From positions 1 through 64,000 of the forward strand of contig NZ_BKZR01000014.1 in assembly GCF_008974225.1 (NCBI RefSeq): a stretch of DNA of 64,000 bases, read 5' to 3'. The stretch's first letter is position 1. The number at the start of each line of letters is the position of its first letter. Of this stretch, positions 27,701 through 35,712 are shown piece by piece. The notes under the pieces were generated by a model. The model saw only the letters and a program-made list of their open reading frames with translations. It searched no databases and was not told where the DNA came from. This DNA is from Weizmannia acidilactici (lineage in GTDB: Bacteria > Bacillota > Bacilli > Bacillales > Bacillaceae_C). The position numbers and the translations under genes were made by a program.

Positions 27701-28390
27701 ATTTCCGAAGTGGACGGGGTTGTCACTTCCATCAGCGAAGGACGGGACCGCCAATACGAGATTGTCATCCAGGGCCCTGTTGAAACCCGCACATATATCG
27801 CACCTTACACTTCCCGCCTAAAAGTGGCGGTGAATGATGAGGTCAAGAGGGGACAGGAACTGACGGAAGGTTCCATCGACCCGAAAGACCTGCTGCGTGT
27901 AACAGATGTGACGACCGTACAGGAATACTTGTTGCGGGAAGTCCAAAAAGTATACCGGATGCAAGGGGTTGAAATTGGCGACAAGCACATTGAAGTAATG
28001 GTCCGTCAAATGCTGAGAAAAGTAAGGGTGCTGGATGCCGGCGACACGGATGTCCTTCCGGGTACGCTGCTTGACATCCACCAGTTCGGCGAAGCAAACG
28101 AAAAAGCTTTGCTTGAAGGCAACCGCCCTGCAACAGGACGCCCGGTATTGCTCGGGATTACAAAAGCTTCCCTGGAAACCGATTCGTTCTTATCGGCGGC
28201 CTCCTTCCAGGAAACAACCCGGGTGTTAACGGATGCGGCCATCAAAGGCAAACGCGACGAATTGCTCGGGCTGAAAGAAAATGTCATTATCGGGAAACTC
28301 GTTCCTGCCGGTACAGGAATGACCCGCTACCGCAAAACAATTCCCGAAGTCATGAAGAAAGAAGAGGAAGTGCCGGCAGAAACGGAATAA
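24791..28390 (+). CDS. rpoC: DNA-directed RNA polymerase subunit beta'
   Basis: RpoC carries the catalytic magnesium site. The 1199-residue protein has the N-terminal zinc finger ([20 protein letters not shown]), the active-site [12 protein letters not shown], the bridge-helix region near [17 protein letters not shown], the trigger-loop start and the second zinc site ([13 protein letters not shown]). It starts at TTG 24791 after AGGGAGG, as in B. subtilis. It is followed by an unusual structured element and a terminator. Confidence 0.97.
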   Translation: [1199 protein letters not shown]

Positions 28391-28393
28391 AAA

Positions 28394-28558
28394 GAAAAGC
28401 GGAGGGCGACATTATTCGGCGTACGGATTTGATTTGGCCTCTGACTTAAAGGAAACACGGTGAGCCTATAGGTGAACCGATGTTGACTTATCGCAGGGAA
28501 GAGGCCGGAAATCCGCTAGCCCAATAACACCCGCAGCTGGACAATCGAAAAGCGGAGG
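28394..28558 (+). other. Structured non-coding element downstream of rpoC
   Basis: The 165-bp tract is framed by a 12-bp direct repeat, GAAAAGCGGAGG (28394-28405 and 28547-28558). Nested pairings are visible: CGGATTT (28424-28430) with AAATCCG (28509-28515), GGCCTC (28436-28441) with GAGGCC (28501-28506), and an inner CGGT...ACCG hairpin. There is no ORF of useful length. It may be a 3' RNA element, a small RNA or a dispersed repeat; I do not recognise the family. Confidence 0.5.
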
Positions 28559-28562
28559 TAAA

Positions 28563-28627
28563 TCATAAGTTAGACATGGAGTGGCTGCGCCGGTTTTTCC
28601 GGCGTGCCATTCTTATGATGTTTTTTT
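28563..28627 (+). terminator. Terminator of rpoBC
   Basis: A large hairpin with outer arms TCATAAG / CTTATGA and an inner GTGGC-TGCGCCGG / CCGGCGT-GCCA stem is followed by seven T residues at 28621-28627. Confidence 0.85.
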
Positions 28628-28636
28628 ACATGAATG

Positions 28637-28665
28637 TTGACTTTGGATTTTCAAAGTGATAATAT
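28637..28665 (+). promoter_or_regulatory. ybxF-rpsL operon promoter
   Basis: TTGACT (28637-28642), a 17-bp spacer and TAATAT (28660-28665) lie immediately after the rpoC terminator. It starts the ybxF-rpsL-rpsG-fusA-tuf (str) operon. Confidence 0.72.
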
Positions 28666-28712
28666 ATTCAAGGTGCTCCTATCAATACCTGTATACTTTG
28701 GAGGATACTGCA

Positions 28713-28961
28713 ATGTCTTATGAAAAAGTAAATCAGGCAAAGAAAATTATTGTAGGAACAAAACAAACAGTAAAAGCTTTAAAGGCTGGAAATGTTGATG
28801 AGTTGCTTGTTGCTGAAGATGCTGATCCGAACGTAACGGGCAAAGTCATCGCCATTGCCGAAGAATTCAATGTGCCGGTTACCTATACCGAGTCAAAAAA
28901 ACAGCTCGGGAAAGCATGCGGCATTGAAGTCGGAGCTGCAGCTGTTGCACTCATTTATTAA
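28713..28961 (+). CDS. ybxF: YbxF, L7Ae-family kink-turn RNA-binding protein
   Basis: The 82-residue protein matches the B. subtilis YbxF length and fold: an L7Ae/L30e-like domain with VGTKQTVKALKAG and the KKQLGKACGIEVGAAAVAL C terminus. YbxF binds kink-turn RNAs, but its physiological role is unclear. I chose ATG 28713 after TTTGGAGGA; the longer frame starts inside the promoter. Confidence 0.92.
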   Translation: MSYEKVNQAKKIIVGTKQTVKALKAGNVDELLVAEDADPNVTGKVIAIAEEFNVPVTYTESKKQLGKACGIEVGAAAVALIY

Positions 28962-29055
28962 ACATTTTTTGCGCATTGACGCAAAAGTTTGTTTTTACCA
29001 TTAAATGAACCACCTGGATGTGTGGGCTTAAATTGTTCGAAGGGAGGAAAAACAG

Positions 29056-29475
29056 ATGCCTACAATTAACCAATTGGTGCGCAAACCTCGTAAATCCAAA
29101 ATCGAGAAATCAAAATCACCTGCGCTGAACAAAGGCTACAACAGCTTCAAAAAAATCAATACCGACCTTGCTTCACCACAAAAACGCGGAGTATGTACCC
29201 GTGTTGGTACAATGACCCCGAAAAAACCGAACTCGGCGCTTCGTAAATATGCCCGTGTCCGTTTAACAAACGGGATTGAAGTAACGGCGTACATTCCTGG
29301 CATCGGCCATAACCTGCAGGAACACAGCGTTGTGCTGATCCGCGGCGGCCGTGTAAAAGACCTGCCTGGTGTCCGTTACCACATTGTCCGCGGTGCGCTT
29401 GACACTGCCGGTGTTGACAGCCGCAAACAAGGCCGTTCCAAATATGGCACGAAAAAACCTAAAGAAAAGAAATAA
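29056..29475 (+). CDS. rpsL: 30S ribosomal protein S12
   Basis: S12 lies at the decoding centre. The 139-residue product contains TMTPKKPNSALRKYARVRL and GGRVKDLPGVRYH, with lysines at the two positions where streptomycin-resistance changes usually occur, so the sequence looks wild type. ATG 29056 follows GGGAGGA. Confidence 0.97.
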   Translation: MPTINQLVRKPRKSKIEKSKSPALNKGYNSFKKINTDLASPQKRGVCTRVGTMTPKKPNSALRKYARVRLTNGIEVTAYIPGIGHNLQEHSVVLIRGGRVKDLPGVRYHIVRGALDTAGVDSRKQGRSKYGTKKPKEKK

Positions 29476-29511
29476 TAAATCTATAACAACCGCTGAAAGG
29501 AGGATCATTTC

Positions 29512-29982
29512 ATGCCACGTAAAGGGCCTGTAGCAAAACGAGACGTATTACCGGATCCGATCTACAATTCCAAGCTGGTAACACGTTTAATCAACAAAAT
29601 GATGATCGATGGCAAGAGGGGGAAAGCCCAAACCATCCTTTATTCCGCTTTTGATATTATTCGTGAGCGTACTGGCAAAGATCCAATGGAAGTTTTTGAC
29701 CAAGCATTGAAAAATATCATGCCTGTTCTTGAAGTAAGAGCACGCCGTGTAGGTGGTGCGAACTATCAGGTGCCGGTTGAGGTGCGCCCGGAACGCCGGA
29801 CAACTTTAGGGCTTCGCTGGCTGGTAAACTATGCCCGCCTCCGCGGAGAAAAAACGATGGAAGAACGCCTCGCGAACGAAATCATGGATGCAGCGAACAA
29901 CACAGGCGCTGCAGTGAAAAAACGCGAAGATACGCATAAAATGGCCGAAGCAAACAAAGCGTTCGCTCACTATCGCTGGTAA
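29512..29982 (+). CDS. rpsG: 30S ribosomal protein S7
   Basis: S7 nucleates assembly of the 30S head. The 156-residue protein has the RNA-binding N terminus MPRKGPVAKRDVLPDP, the VEVRPERRTTLGLRWL beta-ribbon region and the usual C-terminal helix ending AHYRW. ATG 29512 follows AAAGGAGGATC, 36 bases after rpsL. Confidence 0.97.
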   Translation: MPRKGPVAKRDVLPDPIYNSKLVTRLINKMMIDGKRGKAQTILYSAFDIIRERTGKDPMEVFDQALKNIMPVLEVRARRVGGANYQVPVEVRPERRTTLGLRWLVNYARLRGEKTMEERLANEIMDAANNTGAAVKKREDTHKMAEANKAFAHYRW

Positions 29983-30028
29983 TATTCCAATACTCCTAAA
30001 TTACACCTAAAGGAAGGAGAAAAACGAG

Positions 30029-32107
30029 ATGCCAAGAGAGTTCTCCTTAGAAAAAACTCGTAACATCGGTATCATGGCCCACATCGATGCCGGTAAAACC
30101 ACAACAACCGAGCGCATCCTTTATTACACCGGCCGCATTCATAAAATCGGCGAAACGCATGAAGGTGCGTCTCAAATGGACTGGATGGAGCAGGAACAGG
30201 AACGTGGGATTACGATTACGTCCGCTGCGACAACTGCGCAGTGGAAAAACCACCGCATCAACATCATCGACACTCCGGGACACGTGGACTTCACAGTTGA
30301 GGTTGAACGTTCGCTCCGTGTCCTTGACGGTGCGGTTGCCGTTCTTGATGCCCAGTCCGGCGTTGAGCCCCAAACAGAAACCGTTTGGCGCCAGGCAACA
30401 ACTTACGGAGTTCCCCGTATTGTATTCGTCAATAAGATGGATAAAATCGGGGCCGACTTCTTATTTTCGGTAAGTTCCCTGCATGAACGCCTCCAGGCAA
30501 ACGCGCATGCGGTCCAATTGCCTATCGGGGCCGAAGACAGCTTCGAAGGCATCATTGATTTGATTGAAATGAAAGCCACTTTCTACGGCGATGATCTCGG
30601 CACGAAAATCGAAGTCCGCGAAATTCCGGAAGAGTACAGGGAACAAGCGGAAGAATACCGTGAAAAATTAATTGAAGCAGTTGCTGAAATCAATGAAGAC
30701 ATTATGGAAAAATATCTTGGCGGCGAAGAAATTTCGAAAGAAGAATTGAAAGCCGCCATCCGGAAAGCAACTTGTGATGTTGAGTTTTTCCCGGTATTGT
30801 GCGGTTCCGCTTTTAAAAACAAAGGTGTCCAATTGATGTTGGATGCAGTTGTCGATTATCTTCCTTCCCCGGTTGATGTGCCGGCGATCAAAGGTACGTT
30901 GCCGGATTCCGGTGAAGAAGTCGTAAGGCATTCCAGCGATGACGAGCCATTCTCGGCTTTGGCATTCAAAGTCATGACCGACCCGTTCGTTGGTAAACTG
31001 ACTTTCTTCCGTGTATACTCGGGTACGTTGAGCTCCGGTTCTTACGTCCAAAACTCGACAAAAGGAAAACGCGAACGTATCGGGCGTATTTTGCAGATGC
31101 ACGCAAACCACCGGAAAGAAATCGACATGGTTTATGCCGGGGATATTGCAGCTGCTGTCGGCTTGAAAGACACAACAACCGGTGACACGCTTTGCGATGA
31201 AAACAATCTCGTTATCCTTGAATCGATGGAATTCCCTGAACCGGTTATCCAGCTGTCGGTAGAACCGAAATCGAAAGCAGACCAGGATAAAATGACAACC
31301 GCCCTGCAAAAACTTCAGGAAGAAGACCCGACATTCCGTGCGCATACGGATCCTGAAACCGGGCAAACGATCATCGAAGGTATGGGTGAGCTCCATCTTG
31401 ATATCATCGTTGACCGAATGAAACGCGAATTCAAAGTAGAAGCCAATATCGGTGCTCCGCAAGTTGCATATCGTGAAACTTTCCGCAAATCCGCACAAGT
31501 CCAAGGTAAATTTGTACGCCAATCCGGCGGCCGCGGGCAATACGGTGACGTTTGGATCGAATTCTCGCCAAACGAAGAAGGAAAAGGCTTCGAATTTGAA
31601 AATGCAATCGTCGGCGGTGTTGTTCCGCGCGAATATATCCCGGCGATCCAATCCGGTTTGGAAGATGCGATGCAGCGCGGCGTTTTGGCCGGCTATCCTT
31701 TGGTTGACATTAAAGCAAAACTTTATGACGGTTCTTACCACGATGTCGACTCAAGTGAAATGGCATTTAAAGTTGCAGCATCCCTTGCGCTAAGAAATGC
31801 AGCGGAAAAATGTGACCCGGTACTGCTTGAACCAGTCATGAAAGTGGAAATTGTCATTCCGGAAGAATATCTCGGGGACATCATGGGACAAGTTACTGCC
31901 CGCCGCGGACGCGTGGAAGGAATGGAAGCACGCGGAAATGCGCAGGTTGTCCGGGCGATGGTGCCGTTATCCGAAATGTTCGGTTATGCAACGGCGCTCC
32001 GTTCAAGCACCCAGGGACGCGGAGTCTTCACGATGCACTTTGACCACTACGAAGAAGTGCCGAAGTCAATCGCTGAAGAAATCATCAAAAAAAATAAAGG
32101 TGAATAA
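30029..32107 (+). CDS. fusA: Elongation factor G
   Basis: EF-G is the translocation and ribosome-recycling GTPase. The 692-residue protein has G1 AHIDAGKTTTTERIL, G2 RGITITSAA, G3 DTPGHVDF, G4 NKMD, and domains II-V (GGRGQYGDVWIEF in domain IV). ATG 30029 follows AAAGGAGG. Long frames on the opposite strand are codon-bias shadows. Confidence 0.97.
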   Translation: MPREFSLEKTRNIGIMAHIDAGKTTTTERILYYTGRIHKIGETHEGASQMDWMEQEQERGITITSAATTAQWKNHRINIIDTPGHVDFTVEVERSLRVLDGAVAVLDAQSGVEPQTETVWRQATTYGVPRIVFVNKMDKIGADFLFSVSSLHERLQANAHAVQLPIGAEDSFEGIIDLIEMKATFYGDDLGTKIEVREIPEEYREQAEEYREKLIEAVAEINEDIMEKYLGGEEISKEELKAAIRKATCDVEFFPVLCGSAFKNKGVQLMLDAVVDYLPSPVDVPAIKGTLPDSGEEVVRHSSDDEPFSALAFKVMTDPFVGKLTFFRVYSGTLSSGSYVQNSTKGKRERIGRILQMHANHRKEIDMVYAGDIAAAVGLKDTTTGDTLCDENNLVILESMEFPEPVIQLSVEPKSKADQDKMTTALQKLQEEDPTFRAHTDPETGQTIIEGMGELHLDIIVDRMKREFKVEANIGAPQVAYRETFRKSAQVQGKFVRQSGGRGQYGDVWIEFSPNEEGKGFEFENAIVGGVVPREYIPAIQSGLEDAMQRGVLAGYPLVDIKAKLYDGSYHDVDSSEMAFKVAASLALRNAAEKCDPVLLEPVMKVEIVIPEEYLGDIMGQVTARRGRVEGMEARGNAQVVRAMVPLSEMFGYATALRSSTQGRGVFTMHFDHYEEVPKSIAEEIIKKNKGE

Positions 32108-32158
32108 TTGATTTATTGCCTTTATTGAAGTATAACTACTACTAGATTGGTTAATCAC

Positions 32159-32188
32159 GCTTTAAAGTTGTTGTCGCAGCTTTAAAGC
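32159..32188 (+). other. Inverted repeat in the fusA-tuf spacer
   Basis: GCTTTAAAG (32159-32167) and CTTTAAAGC (32180-32188) are perfect 9-bp complements with a 12-base loop, 45 bases ahead of tuf. The spacer is A/T-rich and may hold an internal tuf promoter, but I see no convincing -35/-10 pair. Confidence 0.45.
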
Positions 32189-32232
32189 AATATATATACT
32201 TTCTAATCCAAAATATTAAGGAGGATTTCCTG

Positions 32233-33420
32233 ATGGCTAAACAAAAATTCGACCGTTCTAAAGAACACTGTAACATTGGTACAATCGGTCACGTTGACCA
32301 TGGTAAAACGACTTTAACCGCTGCAATTACCGCTGTTCTTGCAAAACAAGGTAAAGCTGAAGCGAAAGCATATGACCAAATTGACGGTGCGCCTGAAGAA
32401 CGCGAACGCGGGATCACAATTAATACTGCACACGTTGAATATGAAACTGAAAAACGCCACTATGCACACGTTGACTGCCCTGGACACGCTGACTATGTTA
32501 AAAACATGATCACAGGTGCAGCGCAAATGGACGGTGCAATCCTGGTTGTATCCGCAGCTGACGGCCCAATGCCTCAAACTCGCGAACACATTCTTCTTTC
32601 CCGCCAAGTGGGCGTTCCTTACATCGTTGTATTCCTGAACAAATGCGACATGGTGGACGACGAAGAATTGCTCGAACTTGTTGAAATGGAAGTCCGCGAC
32701 CTTCTTTCTGAATACGACTTCCCTGGCGATGAAGTGCCGGTTATTAAAGGTTCTGCTTTGAAAGCTCTTGAAGGTGACCCTGAATACGAAGCAAAAATCC
32801 TTGAATTGATGGATGCTGTTGATGAATACATCCCAACTCCGCAACGTGACACTGATAAACCATTCATGATGCCTGTTGAAGACGTATTCTCCATCACAGG
32901 CCGCGGTACTGTTGCAACCGGCCGTGTAGAACGCGGACAATTGAAAGTCGGTGACGTTGTTGAAATCGTAGGTTTGAGCGACGAACCAAAACAAACAACT
33001 GTAACCGGCGTTGAAATGTTCCGTAAAATTCTTGACTATGCTGAAGCTGGCGACAACATCGGTGCACTTCTCCGCGGTATTGCACGTGAAGAAGTACAAC
33101 GCGGTCAAGTTTTGGCAAAACCGGGATCCATTACCCCGCATACAAAATTTAAAGCACAAGTTTACGTTTTGACGAAAGAAGAAGGCGGACGCCACACTCC
33201 ATTCTTCTCTAACTATCGTCCGCAATTCTACTTCCGTACAACGGACGTAACCGGCATTATCACTCTTCCGGAAGGCGTTGAAATGGTAATGCCTGGCGAT
33301 AACGTTGAAATGAGCGTAGAATTGATTTCGCCAATTGCGATCGAAGAAGGAACAAAATTCTCTATCCGTGAAGGCGGCCGTACAGTAGGCGCAGGTTCCG
33401 TTTCTTCTATCGAAGCCTAA
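32233..33420 (+). CDS. tuf: Elongation factor Tu
   Basis: EF-Tu delivers aminoacyl-tRNA to the ribosome. The 395-residue protein has G1 GHVDHGKTTL, RGITINTAHVEY, DCPGHADYV, NKCDMVDD and domains II-III (GRVERGQLKVGD; RPQFYFRTTDVTG). Codon use is the most biased in the window, which creates a 407-codon open frame on the reverse strand that is not a gene. ATG 32233 follows AAGGAGGA. Confidence 0.98.
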   Translation: MAKQKFDRSKEHCNIGTIGHVDHGKTTLTAAITAVLAKQGKAEAKAYDQIDGAPEERERGITINTAHVEYETEKRHYAHVDCPGHADYVKNMITGAAQMDGAILVVSAADGPMPQTREHILLSRQVGVPYIVVFLNKCDMVDDEELLELVEMEVRDLLSEYDFPGDEVPVIKGSALKALEGDPEYEAKILELMDAVDEYIPTPQRDTDKPFMMPVEDVFSITGRGTVATGRVERGQLKVGDVVEIVGLSDEPKQTTVTGVEMFRKILDYAEAGDNIGALLRGIAREEVQRGQVLAKPGSITPHTKFKAQVYVLTKEEGGRHTPFFSNYRPQFYFRTTDVTGIITLPEGVEMVMPGDNVEMSVELISPIAIEEGTKFSIREGGRTVGAGSVSSIEA

Positions 33421-33440
33421 TCGAATATTTGAATCAGAAG

Positions 33441-33471
33441 GCAGCCGGAGAAAAATCCGGCTGCTTTTTTT
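33441..33471 (+). terminator. Terminator after tuf
   Basis: A perfect 9-bp stem GCAGCCGGA / TCCGGCTGC with a six-base loop is followed by seven T residues. It ends the str operon. Confidence 0.93.
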
Positions 33472-33608
33472 GATGCATTCTTTCATGGTTTTCGGGTGTT
33501 CGACACGATATTGGATATCCGCAGTAATTATTGCCAAAACTTAATGATGCTGCGGGGGCTATGTATAATAAAGAAAGCTTTGAAACCGGCGGAACATCAA
33601 GATTTATG

Positions 33609-33637
33609 TTGCATTCGCTTATGATTTTGTGTATAAT
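33609..33637 (+). promoter_or_regulatory. S10 operon promoter
   Basis: TTGCAT (33609-33614), a 17-bp spacer and a perfect TATAAT (33632-33637). The 134-base leader to rpsJ (33638-33771) contains GC-rich pairing segments around 33665-33730 and could be an autogenous control site, as for the S10 operon in other bacteria (inference). The rest of 33472-33608 holds nothing I can identify. Confidence 0.75.
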
Positions 33638-33771
33638 GATTGATGTTGGTCTTTGACTGCGATGAAGTGGGAGGTTGCTGACACACCCGGCCACTTTGCC
33701 ATGGCGCGTGTGCCAGGAAAATTTCCATGGAGAATGTCTATTAGCAAATAGGCGAAAAAGGAGGGAAAATA

Positions 33772-34080
33772 ATGGCAAAACAAAAAATCCGCATTCGTTT
33801 AAAAGCATATGATCACAGAATCCTTGATCAGTCTGCAGAGAAAATTGTAGAAACAGCAAAAAGATCCGGTGCGAGCGTCTCCGGCCCGATTCCGCTGCCG
33901 ACAGAGAAGTCCGTTTATACGATCTTGCGCGCTGTACACAAATACAAAGATTCTCGCGAACAATTCGAAATGCGTACACACAAACGTCTGATTGATATCG
34001 TAAATCCAACTCCGCAAACTGTTGATTCGCTGATGCGGTTGGATCTGCCATCCGGCGTAGACATTGAAATTAAACTTTAA
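33772..34080 (+). CDS. rpsJ: 30S ribosomal protein S10
   Basis: S10 is a 30S head protein, also known as NusE in antitermination. The 102-residue protein has KIRIRLKAYDHRILDQS and the loop GASVSGPIPLPTEK. ATG 33772 follows AAGGAGGG. It is first in the S10-spc-alpha superoperon. Confidence 0.97.
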   Translation: MAKQKIRIRLKAYDHRILDQSAEKIVETAKRSGASVSGPIPLPTEKSVYTILRAVHKYKDSREQFEMRTHKRLIDIVNPTPQTVDSLMRLDLPSGVDIEIKL

Positions 34081-34116
34081 TGATAAATTTGATACACATA
34101 ACAGGAGGTGTGACTG

Positions 34117-34746
34117 ATGACCAAAGGAATCTTAGGAAGAAAAATTGGTATGACCCAAGTTTTTGCCGAGAACGGTGATCTTATTCCTGTGACTGTTGTT
34201 GAAGCAACGCCAAATATTGTGCTTCAAAAGAAAACAGTTGAAACAGACGGTTATGAAGCAATCCAGCTCGGATTTGACGACAAACCGGACCGTTTGGCAA
34301 CCAAACCTGAAAAAGGCCATGCCGCAAAAGCCAATACGGCACCTAAGCGCTTCGTTCGTGAGTTTGACGGAGTAAATACTAGCGATTTTGAAGTTGGTCA
34401 AGAAGTCAAAGTTGATATTTTTGCAGAGGGTGACCTCGTAGACGTAACCGGAATTTCCAAAGGGAAAGGATTCCAGGGTGTTATTAAACGCCACGGGCAA
34501 TCCCGCGGACCAATGGCACACGGTTCCCGTTACCACCGCCGTCCAGGTTCGATGGGCCCGATTGCGCCAAACCGTGTATTTAAGCAAAAAGCGCTCCCTG
34601 GACGCACCGGAGGAGAACAAGTAACGGTCCAAAACCTGCAAATCGTGAAAGTCGATACAGAACGCAATTTGCTTCTTATTAAAGGAAACGTTCCTGGTCC
34701 TAAAAAATCTTTGCTTAAAATCAAAGCAGCTGTGAAAGCAAAATAA
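34117..34746 (+). CDS. rplC: 50S ribosomal protein L3
   Basis: L3 is an early 50S assembly protein reaching the peptidyl-transferase region. The 209-residue product begins TKGILGRKIGMTQVF and has the internal loop GQSRGPMAHGSRYHRRPGSM. ATG 34117 follows ACAGGAGGTG. Confidence 0.97.
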   Translation: MTKGILGRKIGMTQVFAENGDLIPVTVVEATPNIVLQKKTVETDGYEAIQLGFDDKPDRLATKPEKGHAAKANTAPKRFVREFDGVNTSDFEVGQEVKVDIFAEGDLVDVTGISKGKGFQGVIKRHGQSRGPMAHGSRYHRRPGSMGPIAPNRVFKQKALPGRTGGEQVTVQNLQIVKVDTERNLLLIKGNVPGPKKSLLKIKAAVKAK

Positions 34747-34770
34747 CTGTAAAGAAAGGAGGAAACAGGA

Positions 34771-35394
34771 ATGCCAAAAGTAGCTTTATACAACCAAAAC
34801 GGTTCACAAGTCGGTGAAGTGGAATTAAAAGACGCTGTATTTGGTATCGAGCCGAATGAACATGTTTTATTTGAAGCGATCATTATGCAGAGGGCTTCGT
34901 TGCGCCAAGGAACCCATAAAGTAAAGGGGCGTTCTGAAGTCAGCGGCGGCGGACGCAAACCGTGGCGCCAAAAAGGCACAGGCCGCGCACGCCAAGGGTC
35001 CATCCGTGCACCGCAATGGCGCGGGGGCGGTACTGTATTTGGGCCTGTTCCACGCAGCTACAGCTACAAACTTCCGAAAAAAGTACGCCGTCTTGCAATT
35101 AAATCCGCCTTATCTTCGAAAGTACAGGAAAACAATATTTTGGTTTTGGACGCATTAAACTTTGACGCGCCAAAAACGAAAGATTTTGTTGCCGTTTTGA
35201 AAAACTTGTCGGTAGATAAAAAGGCACTTGTCGTGACAGATGTTTTAAACGAAAATGTTGCATTATCCGCACGTAACATTCCTGGTGTGACCGTCGTTGA
35301 TGCAGCAGGCGTAAATGTTTTGGATGTCGTCAGCCATGATAAATTAATCATGACGAAATCCGCTGTTGAAAAAGTAGAGGAGGTGCTTGGTTAA
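34771..35394 (+). CDS. rplD: 50S ribosomal protein L4
   Basis: L4 lines the exit tunnel. The 207-residue protein has the extended tunnel loop (GRKPWRQKGTGRARQGSIR) where macrolide-resistance changes occur; it looks wild type. Its TAA overlaps the rplW ATG by one base, so they are coupled. In E. coli L4 represses its own operon. Confidence 0.97.
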   Translation: MPKVALYNQNGSQVGEVELKDAVFGIEPNEHVLFEAIIMQRASLRQGTHKVKGRSEVSGGGRKPWRQKGTGRARQGSIRAPQWRGGGTVFGPVPRSYSYKLPKKVRRLAIKSALSSKVQENNILVLDALNFDAPKTKDFVAVLKNLSVDKKALVVTDVLNENVALSARNIPGVTVVDAAGVNVLDVVSHDKLIMTKSAVEKVEEVLG

Positions 35395-35678
35395 TGGATG
35401 CACGTGATGTTCTGAAGCGCCCCATCATTACTGAACGTTCAATGGAATTGACGGCTGAAAAGAAATATACTTTCGACGTTGACGTGAAAGCGAACAAAAC
35501 GCAAATCAAAAAAGCTGTCGAAGAAATTTTCGGCGTAAAGGTTGCGAAAGTAAACGTAGCAAACTACAAAGGCAAATTTAAACGCATGGGCCGTTTTGTT
35601 GGCTATACAAACAAGCGCCGTAAAGCGATCGTTACTTTAACGCCAGACAGCAAAGAAATTGAAATTTTTGAGGTTTAA
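35394..35678 (+). CDS. rplW: 50S ribosomal protein L23
   Basis: L23 sits at the tunnel exit and docks trigger factor and SRP. The 94-residue protein has RPIITERSMEL and the rRNA-binding loop near YKGKFKRMGRFVGYT. Start ATG 35394 overlaps rplD. Confidence 0.96.
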   Translation: MDARDVLKRPIITERSMELTAEKKYTFDVDVKANKTQIKKAVEEIFGVKVAKVNVANYKGKFKRMGRFVGYTNKRRKAIVTLTPDSKEIEIFEV

Positions 35679-35712
35679 TTTTTATTGATCAGACTGAAGA
35701 GGAGGGAAAAAC

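Noticed and set aside
30668..31741. 357-codon reverse-strand frame inside fusA
   Set aside because: It is a codon-bias shadow of EF-G with no recognisable domain.
32314..33537. 407-codon open frame on the reverse strand of tuf
   Set aside because: It mirrors the strongly biased codons of EF-Tu, has a low-complexity Phe/Cys-rich translation and no ribosome site or family resemblance.
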